DNA of 17,747 nucleotides from Planctomycetaceae bacterium (GTDB lineage: Bacteria; Planctomycetota; Planctomycetia; Planctomycetales; Planctomycetaceae): assembly GCA_020426085.1 (NCBI GenBank), contig JAGQQP010000022.1, forward strand, positions 1 through 17,747. The letters run 5' to 3'. The notes under the pieces are model-generated. The model was not told where the DNA came from, did no database searches, and saw only the letters and a program-made list of their open reading frames with translations. The position numbers were made by a program, and so were the translations under genes. This document shows, piece by piece, positions 1-8,061 of the stretch (position 1 is the first letter of the stretch; each line of letters opens with the position of its first letter).

Positions 1-1
1 T

Positions 2-112
2 ATTGACGCGGATTCTTTCAAAACGGCGAGTGGAAACCTGGAAGACTCGTTGAGATTGATTTGTGAAAAAGTACATGCATATGGTGACGTCGCCATCGGA
101 GGTCAAAAATGA
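2..112 (+). CDS. 3' end of an unidentified protein (partial)
   Basis: An open frame enters from the left edge and encodes the last 36 residues of a protein, ending in ...GDVAIGGQK before TGA at 110-112. The stop overlaps the ATG of the next gene (109-111) as ATGA, the usual sign of translational coupling in one operon. The visible tail looks like a C-terminal helix followed by a short strand, but I do not recognise the family. Because it is coupled to a sugar/polyol-type dehydrogenase and lies upstream of a sugar phosphate isomerase, a role in the same catabolic pathway is plausible, but that is inference only. Confidence 0.6.
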   Translation: MDADSFKTASGNLEDSLRLICEKVHAYGDVAIGGQK

Positions 113-1149
113 GTCAGGCTGAATTAACACAAACTGCGGTTGTCAACTACGCCCCTGAGGCGAACTCCGTCGAACTACAGGAGATCCCTGTACCCGACAT
201 CGGACCGGACGAAGTGCTGCTGGAAGTGGCTGCGGTTGGCGTCTGCGGCAGTGACCTGCATCAATGGACGGCAGATCACAGCTGGCCTGTAAACTATCCG
301 GTGGTACTCGGACATGAGTTTGCGGGAAGAATCTTTAGAACAGGAAATCTCGTTCGGAACTGGTCAGAGGGTGATCGCGTTGTCAGCGAGACGGCGGCTA
401 TCATTGATCCTGACAACCCGATGTCACGCGAAGGCCGCTACAATCTGGATCCAACCCGTAAAGGGTTTGGTTATGGTGTAAACGGTGCCATGACGAGTTT
501 TGTGCGTGTTCCAGCACGTTGTCTGCATCGTGTTCCAGACAGTTTACCACTGGAAAAAGCAGCACTCACTGAACCCTGTTGCGTCGCCTTCAATGCCGTG
601 GTCATGAATGGTGACATTCAACCCGGTGATCGAATCGTCGTTTTCGGCCCTGGGCCGATTGGTTTACTTTGTGCAGCCATGGCGCGACTCCAGGGAGCAG
701 AAGTTGCTGTAGTGGGACTGGAGCGAGACAAGGGCCGTCTGGAAATTGCCGAACAATACTATGGCTGCCAACCAGTCATTGAAGGACTTGACGACTGGTC
801 ATATGAAGTAGATGGACTGGGAGTCAATGGTGTTGTCGATGCTGCGGGCGTGTCAGTCACATTGAAAAAATCACTGGAAATTGTCCGCCCCGGTGGCTGG
901 ATCAGCAAAGTAGGTTGGGGACCACAACCATTGGGCTTCTCACTCGATCCACTTGTGCAGAAGAACATTCGACTGCAAGGCAGCTTCAGCCATAACTGGC
1001 CAATCTGGGAGCGAGTCATTCGACTGCTGACAACAGGCCAGTTGAATCTCGAACCCATTATCGGTGGAACCTGGTCTCTCAGCGAATGGCATACTGCTTT
1101 TGAAACGATGCACTCAGGTGAGATCGTAAAAGCCGTCCTGACACCATAA
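109..1149 (+). CDS. zinc-type medium-chain alcohol/polyol dehydrogenase
   Basis: This 346-residue cytosolic protein belongs to the medium-chain dehydrogenase/reductase superfamily and probably oxidises a sugar alcohol or other secondary alcohol with NAD(P). The GroES-like N-terminal domain carries the catalytic zinc ligands: Cys46 in GVCGSD, His69-Glu70 in LGHEF, and Glu155 in LTEPCC, the sorbitol-dehydrogenase-like set. The Rossmann fold begins at GPGPIG (180-185). The lobe that normally binds a structural zinc through four cysteines is present in outline (SETAAII near 93-99, GRYNL at 109-113, KGFGYG at 118-123), but all four cysteines are gone. GGAGG at 98-102 lies six bases before the ATG and supports this start. 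The start overlaps the preceding stop as ATGA. Substrate cannot be told from sequence; L-iditol/sorbitol-type or L-threonine-dehydrogenase-like relatives are the nearest in style. Confidence 0.9.
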   Translation: MSQAELTQTAVVNYAPEANSVELQEIPVPDIGPDEVLLEVAAVGVCGSDLHQWTADHSWPVNYPVVLGHEFAGRIFRTGNLVRNWSEGDRVVSETAAIIDPDNPMSREGRYNLDPTRKGFGYGVNGAMTSFVRVPARCLHRVPDSLPLEKAALTEPCCVAFNAVVMNGDIQPGDRIVVFGPGPIGLLCAAMARLQGAEVAVVGLERDKGRLEIAEQYYGCQPVIEGLDDWSYEVDGLGVNGVVDAAGVSVTLKKSLEIVRPGGWISKVGWGPQPLGFSLDPLVQKNIRLQGSFSHNWPIWERVIRLLTTGQLNLEPIIGGTWSLSEWHTAFETMHSGEIVKAVLTP

Positions 1150-1227
1150 AGCTAATCTCTGCTGCTATCGAAAATCGTTCTCGATTGAAAAACAACCTGA
1201 AAACATTAGAACCCGATGGAACCTTAG

Positions 1228-2109
1228 ATGCCAAAACTCGCCGCATTTCCCAAAGCTTTTATGGATGAACTTTGTCTTTCAGGCGAGATGACTCTTCGCC
1301 AGTGGATTGATCTGGCAGCCACTCTGGATATTGATGGGCTGGAGTTCTACGCTGGCTTTCTGGAAATGAAAGACAAAAATTTCTGGCCGGAAGCTAAAAA
1401 GATGGCCAGCGATCAGGGACTGGAAATCCCCATGATGTGTTGTTCACCCGATTTTACTCACCCTGATGAGGCGTTTCGGAATGAGCAGATCGAACACGAA
1501 AAGTTCTGGATGGAAATGACGGCTGCGCTTGGAGGAAAATATTGTCGAGTGCTTTCAGGTCAACGCAGACCTGAAGTTTCCCGGGAAGAAGGAATTCAAT
1601 ACGCCGTTTCATCGATCGAAGCCTGTCTTCCACTGACAGAAAAACTGGGACTGACACTGATTATCGAAAACCACTATAAAGACAACTACTGGGATTATCC
1701 GGAATTCGCACAGATGGCAGATGTCTTCTGCGACCTTGTGTCTCGAATTGATTCACCCAACTTCGGAGTCAATTATGATCCGAGCAATACAATCCTGGCA
1801 GGAGAAGATCCACTGGAACTGCTGGAACGAATCAAACACCGTGTGGTTACCATGCACGCCAGTGACCGCTACCTGATTGAAGGTACGATTGAAGACCTGC
1901 GCAAGGAAGAGAACAGCCTGGGTTACGCCAGTCGACTCAGCCATGGGGTCATTGGCAAAGGTCTCAACGATTACGACACCATCTTCTCACAGCTGAAAGA
2001 AGTTGGTTTTGACAGCTGGATCAGCATCGAAGATGGAGTCAACGGAATGGAAGATTTAGAGGAAAGTGTCGCTTTCCTCAGGGCAAAAATGGCTCAATAT
2101 TGGCCGTAA
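1228..2109 (+). CDS. sugar phosphate isomerase/epimerase (xylose isomerase-like TIM barrel)
   Basis: This 293-residue protein belongs to the AP endonuclease 2/xylose-isomerase-like TIM-barrel superfamily, whose members isomerise or epimerise sugars and related compounds with a divalent metal. The four expected metal ligands are visible at the ends of successive strands: Glu147 in IIENH, Asp184 in NYDPSN, His210 in TMHASD and Glu268 in SIEDG. The N-terminus MPKLAAFPKAFMDELC matches the style of planctomycete homologues and supports the ATG at 1228, although no strong Shine-Dalgarno sequence precedes it. It follows the dehydrogenase after 78 bases on the same strand, so the two likely act on one carbohydrate or polyol pathway. 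Whether it is an isomerase, an epimerase or a dehydratase cannot be decided. The fold assignment is firm; the substrate is unknown. Confidence 0.9.
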   Translation: MPKLAAFPKAFMDELCLSGEMTLRQWIDLAATLDIDGLEFYAGFLEMKDKNFWPEAKKMASDQGLEIPMMCCSPDFTHPDEAFRNEQIEHEKFWMEMTAALGGKYCRVLSGQRRPEVSREEGIQYAVSSIEACLPLTEKLGLTLIIENHYKDNYWDYPEFAQMADVFCDLVSRIDSPNFGVNYDPSNTILAGEDPLELLERIKHRVVTMHASDRYLIEGTIEDLRKEENSLGYASRLSHGVIGKGLNDYDTIFSQLKEVGFDSWISIEDGVNGMEDLEESVAFLRAKMAQYWP

Positions 2110-2188
2110 AACGGCTTCGACAGCATAAAACGAAGATCTTTAAAATAGATAAGATGACTGATCTTGCAGAGGCAGGAACGCGCAGATA

Positions 2189-2267
2189 GCATATATACAT
2201 ATGCATGCCACCCGAACCCTGCCAGATTTTCCATGTCTATTTGACCAGATATCAAATTTTATTTGAT
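2189..2267 (+). promoter_or_regulatory. AT-rich palindromes upstream of the lipoprotein gene
   Basis: The 243-base gap before the lipoprotein gene contains an inverted repeat GCATAT-4-ATATGC (2189-2204) followed at once by overlapping ATGCAT and GCATGC palindromes. It also has a second repeat, ATCAAA-5-TTTGAT, at 2251-2267. Such clustering suits an operator or promoter region, but I could not place a convincing -35/-10 pair. A perfect AAGATC/GATCTT pair (2133-2138 and 2160-2165) lies just after the isomerase stop and could be a weak stem. Confidence 0.25.
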
Positions 2268-2352
2268 CCTGTTCACCTGAGATATCGTAAAATCTATATC
2301 AAACAGATGCTGTGCCTGTTTGCCTTTATCATTCCAACAGAATCGTATTCCT

Positions 2353-3765
2353 ATGCTGGCCAACATTCTAAAACCAATTCTGTCTTTCCTCCTGATTTCT
2401 TCTCTATTACTCGCGCCTGGTTGTGGCGGGTCTGATACAAGTCAGCAGCGCACTAATTCCAACCCCTTCGCGCCTGCAAATAATAATAATGTTGCCCCTG
2501 CACCTCGCCTGGCACCTGCAAGTCCCCGGTTATCTCAGTCTCAACCTGCAGCGAATCCTGTTGAAACTGCCGCAGAAAAAGACCCCAGCACACCCACGAT
2601 GCAGTCAAAAACAGGTACTCCTGCCAATGAGACCCCCGAAACAGATCTGCTGAGTGAGATTCGTAAACAGACATTGGATGCAAAACAGCCTGGAGTTGCC
2701 ATTATTATTCGTGGATTGAGTGACATCGAGCCGGATGCAGTACAGCAGCTCCAGAAAAATATGCAGTCTGCTTATCTGAATTCGACTGAGCAGAAAGACC
2801 AGTCCACTTCAGAACAGACAGAAAACGCAAAAATCGATTATTTCAGCAGGGATCAGCAACTGGTTCTGGTATTGCACCAGGTTCCGAAAGATCTGTTTGC
2901 ATTTGCCCAGAAACTTAATTGCGGAAAAATGAAAGAGATTGACGTCCAGAACCGGATCATCACTATCGAGGTCCAGCCTGAAGAGTTGAATGCACTTGCA
3001 ATAAAAAACAAATCGAATTCTCTGCAGTCTGACCCTTCGGTTAAAGTTTCTGCAAACTCCAGTTCTCTGAAAAGTATGGCTGACTCCACTACTCCCAAAC
3101 CGGAAACGAAACCTAAAACCTCTGCTGACCCGAATAGAAATGATCGCGACTTAAAGCCGCGACCAGACGAAGATACGATCGACTGGGCACTGCGGGTGAT
3201 CTCTGGCACCAGCTCTTTTACACATGATTTGGCCTGTAAAAAACTGGTTACGATGAAACCGGATACCGAAAATCTTGCCAGAGTCTCTACAGTACTGGCA
3301 GAGACGCTTCCCCAGGCCCAAGATGGCTTTCGTATGAAAGAACATATCAACGCCATGTCGGTCTGGTATACAGACGAAGCCACCCTTGCCTTTGCGAAGT
3401 TACTGGAAGAAGAAAATTCGGCCCTGGAACGAGAGAAGATCATCCAACTGATGCCGACGATTCACTCCGAAACAATGGCAGAAATCCTTGTTGGTCGTCT
3501 CCCCAACCGCGCAGATATGAAAGATGCGCGCACCGCTCTTAAAATCATGGGAACGATCGCGGAAAAACCGGTGCTGCGATTACTGGATGATCCTGACAAA
3601 GATATGAGAATTGAAGCCTGCAATATTTTACAGGCGATCGGAACCCAGAAATCGATTGATGCGTTGAAAAAACGAATCGAAGTAGAAGAATTGAAAGTCG
3701 TCAAACTACAGTTGGAAAAAACGCAGGAAGAGATCGAAAAGAAGCTGGCTGCAGCTCAGAAATAA
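2353..3765 (+). CDS. putative lipoprotein with C-terminal HEAT-like repeats
   Basis: I start this gene at the ATG at 2353, giving 470 residues. A longer reading from TTG at 2320 would bury the signal peptide behind 11 extra residues. The first 23 residues form a lipoprotein signal with a hydrophobic core and LAPG before Cys24, so the protein is probably lipid-anchored outside the cytoplasm. Next come a low-complexity Pro/Ala/Asn/Ser linker (about 25-95), a mixed alpha/beta domain (about 98-225) and a second Ser/Thr/Pro/Lys-rich linker (about 230-275). The C-terminal helical array (about 278-445) looks like HEAT or Armadillo repeats, clearest in EKPVLRLLDDPDKDMRIEA. The last 25 residues are a charged coiled-coil-like helix. 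HEAT arrays usually bind proteins, so an envelope scaffold role is plausible. No specific function is recognised. Its 3' end faces the ggt gene 27 bases away, with no obvious terminator between. Confidence 0.75.
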   Translation: MLANILKPILSFLLISSLLLAPGCGGSDTSQQRTNSNPFAPANNNNVAPAPRLAPASPRLSQSQPAANPVETAAEKDPSTPTMQSKTGTPANETPETDLLSEIRKQTLDAKQPGVAIIIRGLSDIEPDAVQQLQKNMQSAYLNSTEQKDQSTSEQTENAKIDYFSRDQQLVLVLHQVPKDLFAFAQKLNCGKMKEIDVQNRIITIEVQPEELNALAIKNKSNSLQSDPSVKVSANSSSLKSMADSTTPKPETKPKTSADPNRNDRDLKPRPDEDTIDWALRVISGTSSFTHDLACKKLVTMKPDTENLARVSTVLAETLPQAQDGFRMKEHINAMSVWYTDEATLAFAKLLEEENSALEREKIIQLMPTIHSETMAEILVGRLPNRADMKDARTALKIMGTIAEKPVLRLLDDPDKDMRIEACNILQAIGTQKSIDALKKRIEVEELKVVKLQLEKTQEEIEKKLAAAQK

Positions 3766-3792
3766 TTTGATCCTGTAGAAGCTCTGTTGTAC

Positions 3793-5568
3793 TCAATATC
3801 CAGCTGCAGCGCCGTGCTTGCGTGAATCGCTGTGTCCCCGTAATCCGTCTGGCTGACGTGAAACCGCCTGCGTTGCTGCCAGGCTGGAACTTTTCTTGAT
3901 CGCATGTCCGAACTGCTTCAGCTCGTTCCCTACCTGTTGATATAGTTCCGCTTCCAGCAGCAGATCTTCCGGTACCCACTGGTGGTGAATACGGGGAGAT
4001 TCAACCGCCTGTTCCGGCTGCATTCCGAAAACAATCATATTCAACAGCACCTGTAGAGTGCTGGAAATGATGCGCGGGCCTCCTGAGGCACCTGCTGAAA
4101 AAACTGCTTTGCCGTCTTTGGTGGCAATCGTAGGCGACATGCTGGAGAGTGGTTTTTTCCCCGGTTCAATCTCGTTTGCTTTACTCTGAAGCAGTCCGAA
4201 GGCATTCGGTTTACCAGGGATGGCTGCAAAATCATCCATTTCGTTATTCATTACAATCCCGTATTTCGGTATCACAACATAACTTCCAAATGTCAGGTTA
4301 ATGGTCTCTGTACATGCCACCGCATTGCCGGCTGCATCCATTACCGATAAGTGGCTCGTTCCACTATCTTTTGGAGGAATATATCGTCCGTAGTCTTTCA
4401 GTTTTTTTGTCTGCTTTGAGTCAATGCGGGCCGCCAGACGGGAAGCGTAAGCCGAGTCTGTTAACCGCTCCAGAGGAACGGGTACGAAGTCGGCGTCGCC
4501 CAGGTATTCAGCCCGATCAGCAAACGCGTGTTTCATCACCTCCGTCAGAAAGTGAAGTTCCTGAGGTGAATGATATTTCAGGTCAGCAAAAGGGTGTTTC
4601 AGTACCTGCTTTTCCAGAGCATCAATCATATTGAAGGACTCAATGATAGCGATGCCTCCACTGGAAGGGGGTGGCATAGTAATAATCTGATACCCATCGA
4701 ATGTGGTAGTGAGCGGCTTGCGGATGATGGGTTCGGTATCCTTTAAATCCTCTAGAGTTAGAATCCCGCCCCCCTGCTTCCCGCAGGTCGCCACAATGGC
4801 ATCCGCGACAGGCCCTTCATAAAAGCCAGCACGACCGTTCTCTGCAATCAGTTCCAGCGCCTTTAACTGTGGACTGAAAAAACGTGCTTTCTCTTCCCAC
4901 GGTTTGCCATGATTCAAATATTCATCTATCAATGGCTGAAACTCTTTCTGATCCAGTTCACCTTTTTTCATACGGTTTAACATGGAATTCTGTACGGATC
5001 GCATGTGGTCATTTATCGGAACACCGCGACGGGCCATCAGAATTGCGGGCTGCATCACTGTCTTCAGATCCAGCTTCCCATATTCTTTGACGGCATAGCA
5101 CAAACCGGCGACATTACAGGGAACGGCCACTGCCAGAGGGCCCTGTCGGCTGGCAAGTTGCCGTTGTTCTTCCGATCCTGGTAGTCTTGAATACATATCA
5201 GGTGTCGCAGCCGCGGGTGCGCGTTCACGATAATCGATGACCGTTGATTTCTGTTGCTCGGCGTCCCAGATCACCATAAAGCCACCGCCTCCCAGACCAC
5301 AACTGGCGGGCCTGAGAACAGAGAGGGCAAAGGAAGTCGCCACAGCCGCATCAACGACATTTCCGCCAGCCTTTAAAATGGCAATTCCTGCTGCACTCGC
5401 CAGTGGATGATCCGCGGCAACCACGGCGTTGGGATAAACTTTAGAATCGATGGTCTCTGCCTGCTCTGCAGCAGACCCGGGAAGAGTCTTCCCCAGGACA
5501 GCAAACACCAGCAGAACACTTAACATTTGATTCATAAATGATTTATGATGAACTAATCGAAACGACAT
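3793..5568 (-). CDS. ggt: gamma-glutamyltransferase, secreted
   Basis: This enzyme cleaves the gamma-glutamyl bond of glutathione and related compounds, transferring the glutamyl group to water or amino acids. It is made as a proenzyme that cuts itself into large and small subunits. Residue numbers count from a GTG at 5586, the longest reading. The nucleophile is Thr410 in DSGTSHLSV. Substrate-binding residues are in place: Arg120 in IDYRERAP, Asp451 in NNEMDDF, Ser481-Ser482 in PLSSMSP, and the SGGPRI loop (501-506). The C-terminus GHSDSRKHGAAAGY is the family's usual ending. I chose the ATG at 5568 (residue 7), giving 591 residues, typical for the family. The ATG at 5535 is also possible. 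Either start leaves a signal peptide with core MLSVLLVFAVLG and a cleavage region near GSAA, so the enzyme is exported. It is transcribed divergently from mtaB and converges on the lipoprotein gene. Confidence 0.95.
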   Translation of the reverse strand: MSFRLVHHKSFMNQMLSVLLVFAVLGKTLPGSAAEQAETIDSKVYPNAVVAADHPLASAAGIAILKAGGNVVDAAVATSFALSVLRPASCGLGGGGFMVIWDAEQQKSTVIDYRERAPAAATPDMYSRLPGSEEQRQLASRQGPLAVAVPCNVAGLCYAVKEYGKLDLKTVMQPAILMARRGVPINDHMRSVQNSMLNRMKKGELDQKEFQPLIDEYLNHGKPWEEKARFFSPQLKALELIAENGRAGFYEGPVADAIVATCGKQGGGILTLEDLKDTEPIIRKPLTTTFDGYQIITMPPPSSGGIAIIESFNMIDALEKQVLKHPFADLKYHSPQELHFLTEVMKHAFADRAEYLGDADFVPVPLERLTDSAYASRLAARIDSKQTKKLKDYGRYIPPKDSGTSHLSVMDAAGNAVACTETINLTFGSYVVIPKYGIVMNNEMDDFAAIPGKPNAFGLLQSKANEIEPGKKPLSSMSPTIATKDGKAVFSAGASGGPRIISSTLQVLLNMIVFGMQPEQAVESPRIHHQWVPEDLLLEAELYQQVGNELKQFGHAIKKSSSLAATQAVSRQPDGLRGHSDSRKHGAAAGY

Positions 5569-5664
5569 AAGGTTACTTTCAGGCACAGAGATACGATGAA
5601 ACGCTTATTCCTGTAAACGGATCAGACAATTGCTTTCTGCCGCTCGAAGTCTGGTTTGACTCTG

Positions 5665-5672
5665 ATTATACT
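5665..5672. promoter_or_regulatory. overlapping -10 elements between ggt and mtaB
   Basis: The 267-base gap between the divergent ggt and mtaB genes contains ATTATACT. On the minus strand it reads as a perfect TATAAT (5670-5665), about 97 bases before the ggt ATG. On the plus strand it reads TATACT (5667-5672), with a TG two bases before it. Neither has a good -35 match at the right distance. The shared symmetrical -10 suggests a bidirectional promoter, which is plausible but unproven. Confidence 0.35.
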
Positions 5673-5835
5673 ATGCGACCTGACTTGATGAATTTCCAGA
5701 TGGAATGTGGTAAATTCCGGTAAGTCCAGATTTCCGGGCTATATTCTGATCGGCTCAATCACTGTATCCAGGCTCGCCACGGTGATACTGAGTCACTCAC
5801 TGTGCAAAACGACTGTTAACTACAGCTGCAAAATT

Positions 5836-7146
5836 ATGACACTCACTCAACTTCATACTCCCGGAAAAAATAAAACCTGCCAGCTGGTCACCCTGGGCTG
5901 CAAGGTGAATCAGTATGAAACGCAGCTGGTCAAAGAAGCGCTTGAGAAAAACGGCTATCGCGAAGCAGAGGAAACGGAAACAGCTGATCTTTGTGTCGTC
6001 AATACCTGCACCGTCACTGCCACCGGTGATTCCAAAGGACGAAAACTGATTCGCAATCTGGCGAAAAAAAATCCGGGAACAAAAATTCTGGTGATGGGTT
6101 GCTACGCCACGCGAGATCCAAAAACCGTTTCTAAGTTGCCCGGGGTATTCGAAGTCGTCACAGATAAAAGGGAACTGCCCGACATTCTGGAACGGCATGG
6201 CATCGTCGATATGCCCACCGGGATTTCTGAATTTGAAGGTCGTAAACGAGCCTATGTGAAAGTCCAGGACGGTTGTATCCTGCGCTGTACCTATTGCATT
6301 ATCCCTTCTGTCAGACCGGGACTGCAAAGTCGATCTCCAGAAGATATCGAAGCAGAAGTGCGACGGCTGGTCGAGAACGGCTTCAAGGAAATCGTACTTA
6401 CAGGAATCCATGTCGGCCATTTCGGTGTCGACACGACTCGAGGCAAATCGGGGAAGCCGCCGTTTCGACTCTGGCATCTGTTTCGCAAACTGGATCAGAT
6501 CCCGGGCGACTGGAGAATGCGCCTCTCCAGCGTAGAAACTGCTGAAATCAATGACGATTTTATTTCAGCAGCAGCAGATTGCGAACATCTGTGTCCCCAG
6601 TTCCACCCTTCACTCCAAAGTGGCTCAGATACCGTCCTGCGTCGCATGAAACGTCGCTACCATGTCAGTCGTTTTCTGGAAAAACTACAACGCATGCGGG
6701 AACGTCTGAACCATCCTTCATTCACTACAGACGTGATCGTCGGATTCCCGGGCGAAACCGATGAAGAATTCGCAGAGACGATGCAGGCTTGTGAAGAAGC
6801 GGCTTTCATGAAAATTCACATCTTTCCCTTCAGTGCCCGCAAAGGAACTCCCGCTGCGACATATGAAAATCAGGTCTCCCCTGAAATTCGCCAGGAACGC
6901 TGTACACAACTGTCAGACCTTGAACGATCACTGGCGCAGAAGTTTTATCACACTTTGATTGATCGTAAACTTGAAGTAATGATCGAACGCGAATGTGAGG
7001 AGCGTCCCGGCTGGGTTCGTGGCACCGATCGCTGGTATGCCCCCGTCATCTGTCAGGGAACGAAAGCAGACCTGGGGAAATTTGTGTATGCACAAGGCAG
7101 AAAAGATCATCTCGAATATCTCGAAGCAGATCGCACTTCTCCCTGA
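5836..7146 (+). CDS. mtaB: tRNA t6A37 methylthiotransferase MtaB
   Basis: MtaB is a radical-SAM enzyme that adds a methylthio group to t6A at position 37 of ANN-decoding tRNAs, making ms2t6A. I start at the ATG at 5836 (436 residues), because homologues begin shortly before the TLGCKVNQYE motif. The 43 in-frame codons reaching back to GTG at 5707 do not look like part of the family. Domains in order: an N-terminal UPF0004 domain with the first iron-sulfur ligands Cys22, Cys58 and Cys89; the radical-SAM motif CxxxCxxC at Cys147, Cys151 and Cys154 (CILRCTYC); and a C-terminal TRAM RNA-binding domain (about 370-430). The NQYET and VNTCTVT motifs favour MtaB over MiaB or RimO. All catalytic cysteines are intact. 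No Shine-Dalgarno sequence is evident. The leader is long if transcription begins near 5680. Confidence 0.93.
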   Translation: MTLTQLHTPGKNKTCQLVTLGCKVNQYETQLVKEALEKNGYREAEETETADLCVVNTCTVTATGDSKGRKLIRNLAKKNPGTKILVMGCYATRDPKTVSKLPGVFEVVTDKRELPDILERHGIVDMPTGISEFEGRKRAYVKVQDGCILRCTYCIIPSVRPGLQSRSPEDIEAEVRRLVENGFKEIVLTGIHVGHFGVDTTRGKSGKPPFRLWHLFRKLDQIPGDWRMRLSSVETAEINDDFISAAADCEHLCPQFHPSLQSGSDTVLRRMKRRYHVSRFLEKLQRMRERLNHPSFTTDVIVGFPGETDEEFAETMQACEEAAFMKIHIFPFSARKGTPAATYENQVSPEIRQERCTQLSDLERSLAQKFYHTLIDRKLEVMIERECEERPGWVRGTDRWYAPVICQGTKADLGKFVYAQGRKDHLEYLEADRTSP

Positions 7147-7159
7147 ACGATGGTTTTAA

Positions 7160-7188
7160 TTGACATTCAGAGCACCGCTTTCTGTCAA
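7160..7188 (+). promoter_or_regulatory. inverted repeat with consensus -35 before tmk
   Basis: The 86-base gap between mtaB and the thymidylate kinase gene holds TTGACA (7160-7165) and its perfect inverted copy TGTCAA (7183-7188), separated by 17 bases. The first arm is a consensus -35, and the second lies exactly where a -10 would be but matches TATAAT at only three of six positions. It may be a weak promoter giving tmk its own transcript, or an operator. Confidence 0.25.
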
Positions 7189-7232
7189 CATTTCAAACTG
7201 ACAATACCGTTTTAAATTTAGAGAGTGATTGA

Positions 7233-7901
7233 GTGGCAGTCATAATTGCAATTGAGGGGATTGATGGATCTGGTAAAGGAACCCAGGCTGCCAGGTTGCA
7301 TGCCCGTTGTCAGGCTGATGGAATCAAATCCAGTCTGATTGGCTTTCCCCGTTACGACCAGACATTGTTCGGGAAGTCGATTGGAGACTTCTTGAACGGG
7401 CGGTTTGGTGCGTTGGATGAAGTCAATCCGTTTCTCGCTTCATTGCTGTATGCCGGTGATCGCTTTGAATCTCGATCGCACATCCTGAACACCATCGAGT
7501 CCAGCGATGTCGTCATATTTGATCGCTATATCCCTTCGAACGTGGCTCACCAGGGAGCAAAACTGACTGGAACAGAACGGAGTGAGTTCATCGAATGGAT
7601 TGAACAGATTGAGTATGCGATTTATAAAATGCCCCGTTTGAATCTCGCAATTCTTCTGGATCTCCCTGCTGACTATGCACAAAAACTGATTGCAGAAAAA
7701 CAGAAACGATCATACACCGAAAAAGTTGCCGATCTACAGGAAGCAGATCAGTCTTACCTCGCCAACGTTCGTGAAGTATATCTGCAACTGGCTGAAGAAA
7801 ATCAGTATTGGCAGAAAATTGAATGTCTGAAAGATAAGACACTCCGCTCCATTGAAGAGATTGGTGACGAAATCTGGTCGCATGTCGGCAAATTAATCTG
7901 A
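7233..7901 (+). CDS. tmk: thymidylate (dTMP) kinase
   Basis: This 222-residue enzyme phosphorylates dTMP to dTDP in the cytosol, an essential step to dTTP. It begins with a GTG at 7233, which puts the P-loop EGIDGSGKGT at residues 8-17, the normal place for the family. The DRY motif is at 97-99 (VIFDRYIPSNVAHQGAK), and a LID segment rich in basic residues lies at about 156-171 (KQKRSYTEK). The P-loop has Gly where human and yeast enzymes have Arg, and the LID carries basic residues, as in the bacterial type. The segment FPRYDQTLFGKSIGDFL and the overall spacing recall a somewhat different branch from E. coli Tmk, so another deoxynucleoside monophosphate kinase is possible but less likely. The gene follows mtaB by 86 bases and is followed by a stem-loop. 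Confidence 0.85.
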   Translation: MAVIIAIEGIDGSGKGTQAARLHARCQADGIKSSLIGFPRYDQTLFGKSIGDFLNGRFGALDEVNPFLASLLYAGDRFESRSHILNTIESSDVVIFDRYIPSNVAHQGAKLTGTERSEFIEWIEQIEYAIYKMPRLNLAILLDLPADYAQKLIAEKQKRSYTEKVADLQEADQSYLANVREVYLQLAEENQYWQKIECLKDKTLRSIEEIGDEIWSHVGKLI

Positions 7902-7916
7902 TTGCAGACGTGTCTT

Positions 7917-7954
7917 CAGATCTTTGTTCAGATCCCATTTGAACAGAGATTCTG
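7917..7954 (+). terminator. stem-loop after tmk, possible terminator
   Basis: The arms CAGA-TCTTTGTTCA (7917-7930) and TGAACAGAGATTCTG (7940-7954) pair over about 14 positions, with one bulged A and one G-T wobble, around a 9-base loop. The structure starts 16 bases after the tmk stop and lies before a promoter-like sequence, so it fits the end of the mtaB-tmk transcript. No run of T follows, so intrinsic termination is uncertain. Confidence 0.45.
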
Positions 7955-7993
7955 CTTGTCATAATCTTAATCAAAGCTGAATCGAAAATACTC

Positions 7994-8023
7994 TTGACCC
8001 TCCAAGGCGATCACCTGTCTAAT
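7994..8023 (+). promoter_or_regulatory. sigma70-like promoter of the small helical gene
   Basis: TTGACC (7994-7999, five of six to consensus) and TCTAAT (8018-8023, five of six) are separated by 18 bases. Transcription would start near 8030, leaving a leader of about 30 bases with GGGAG before the GTG at 8062. Confidence 0.5.
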
Positions 8024-8061
8024 ATCAATATCCTTTGATCTTTGGAAGGGAGACAGGAATC

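Noticed and set aside
2205..2435. 76-residue plus-strand frame overlapping the start of the lipoprotein gene
   Set aside because: It overlaps the signal peptide of a far better gene in another frame and lacks start signals.
2853..3443. 196-residue frame antisense to the lipoprotein gene
   Set aside because: Serine/phenylalanine-rich translation typical of an antisense shadow, without start signals.
5797..6477. 226-residue frame antisense to mtaB
   Set aside because: It is the shadow of conserved MtaB codons; the protein has no recognisable motif and no start signals.
7588..7974. 128-residue frame antisense to the end of tmk
   Set aside because: It overlaps most of the tmk C-terminus and the stem-loop after it, and shows no family features.
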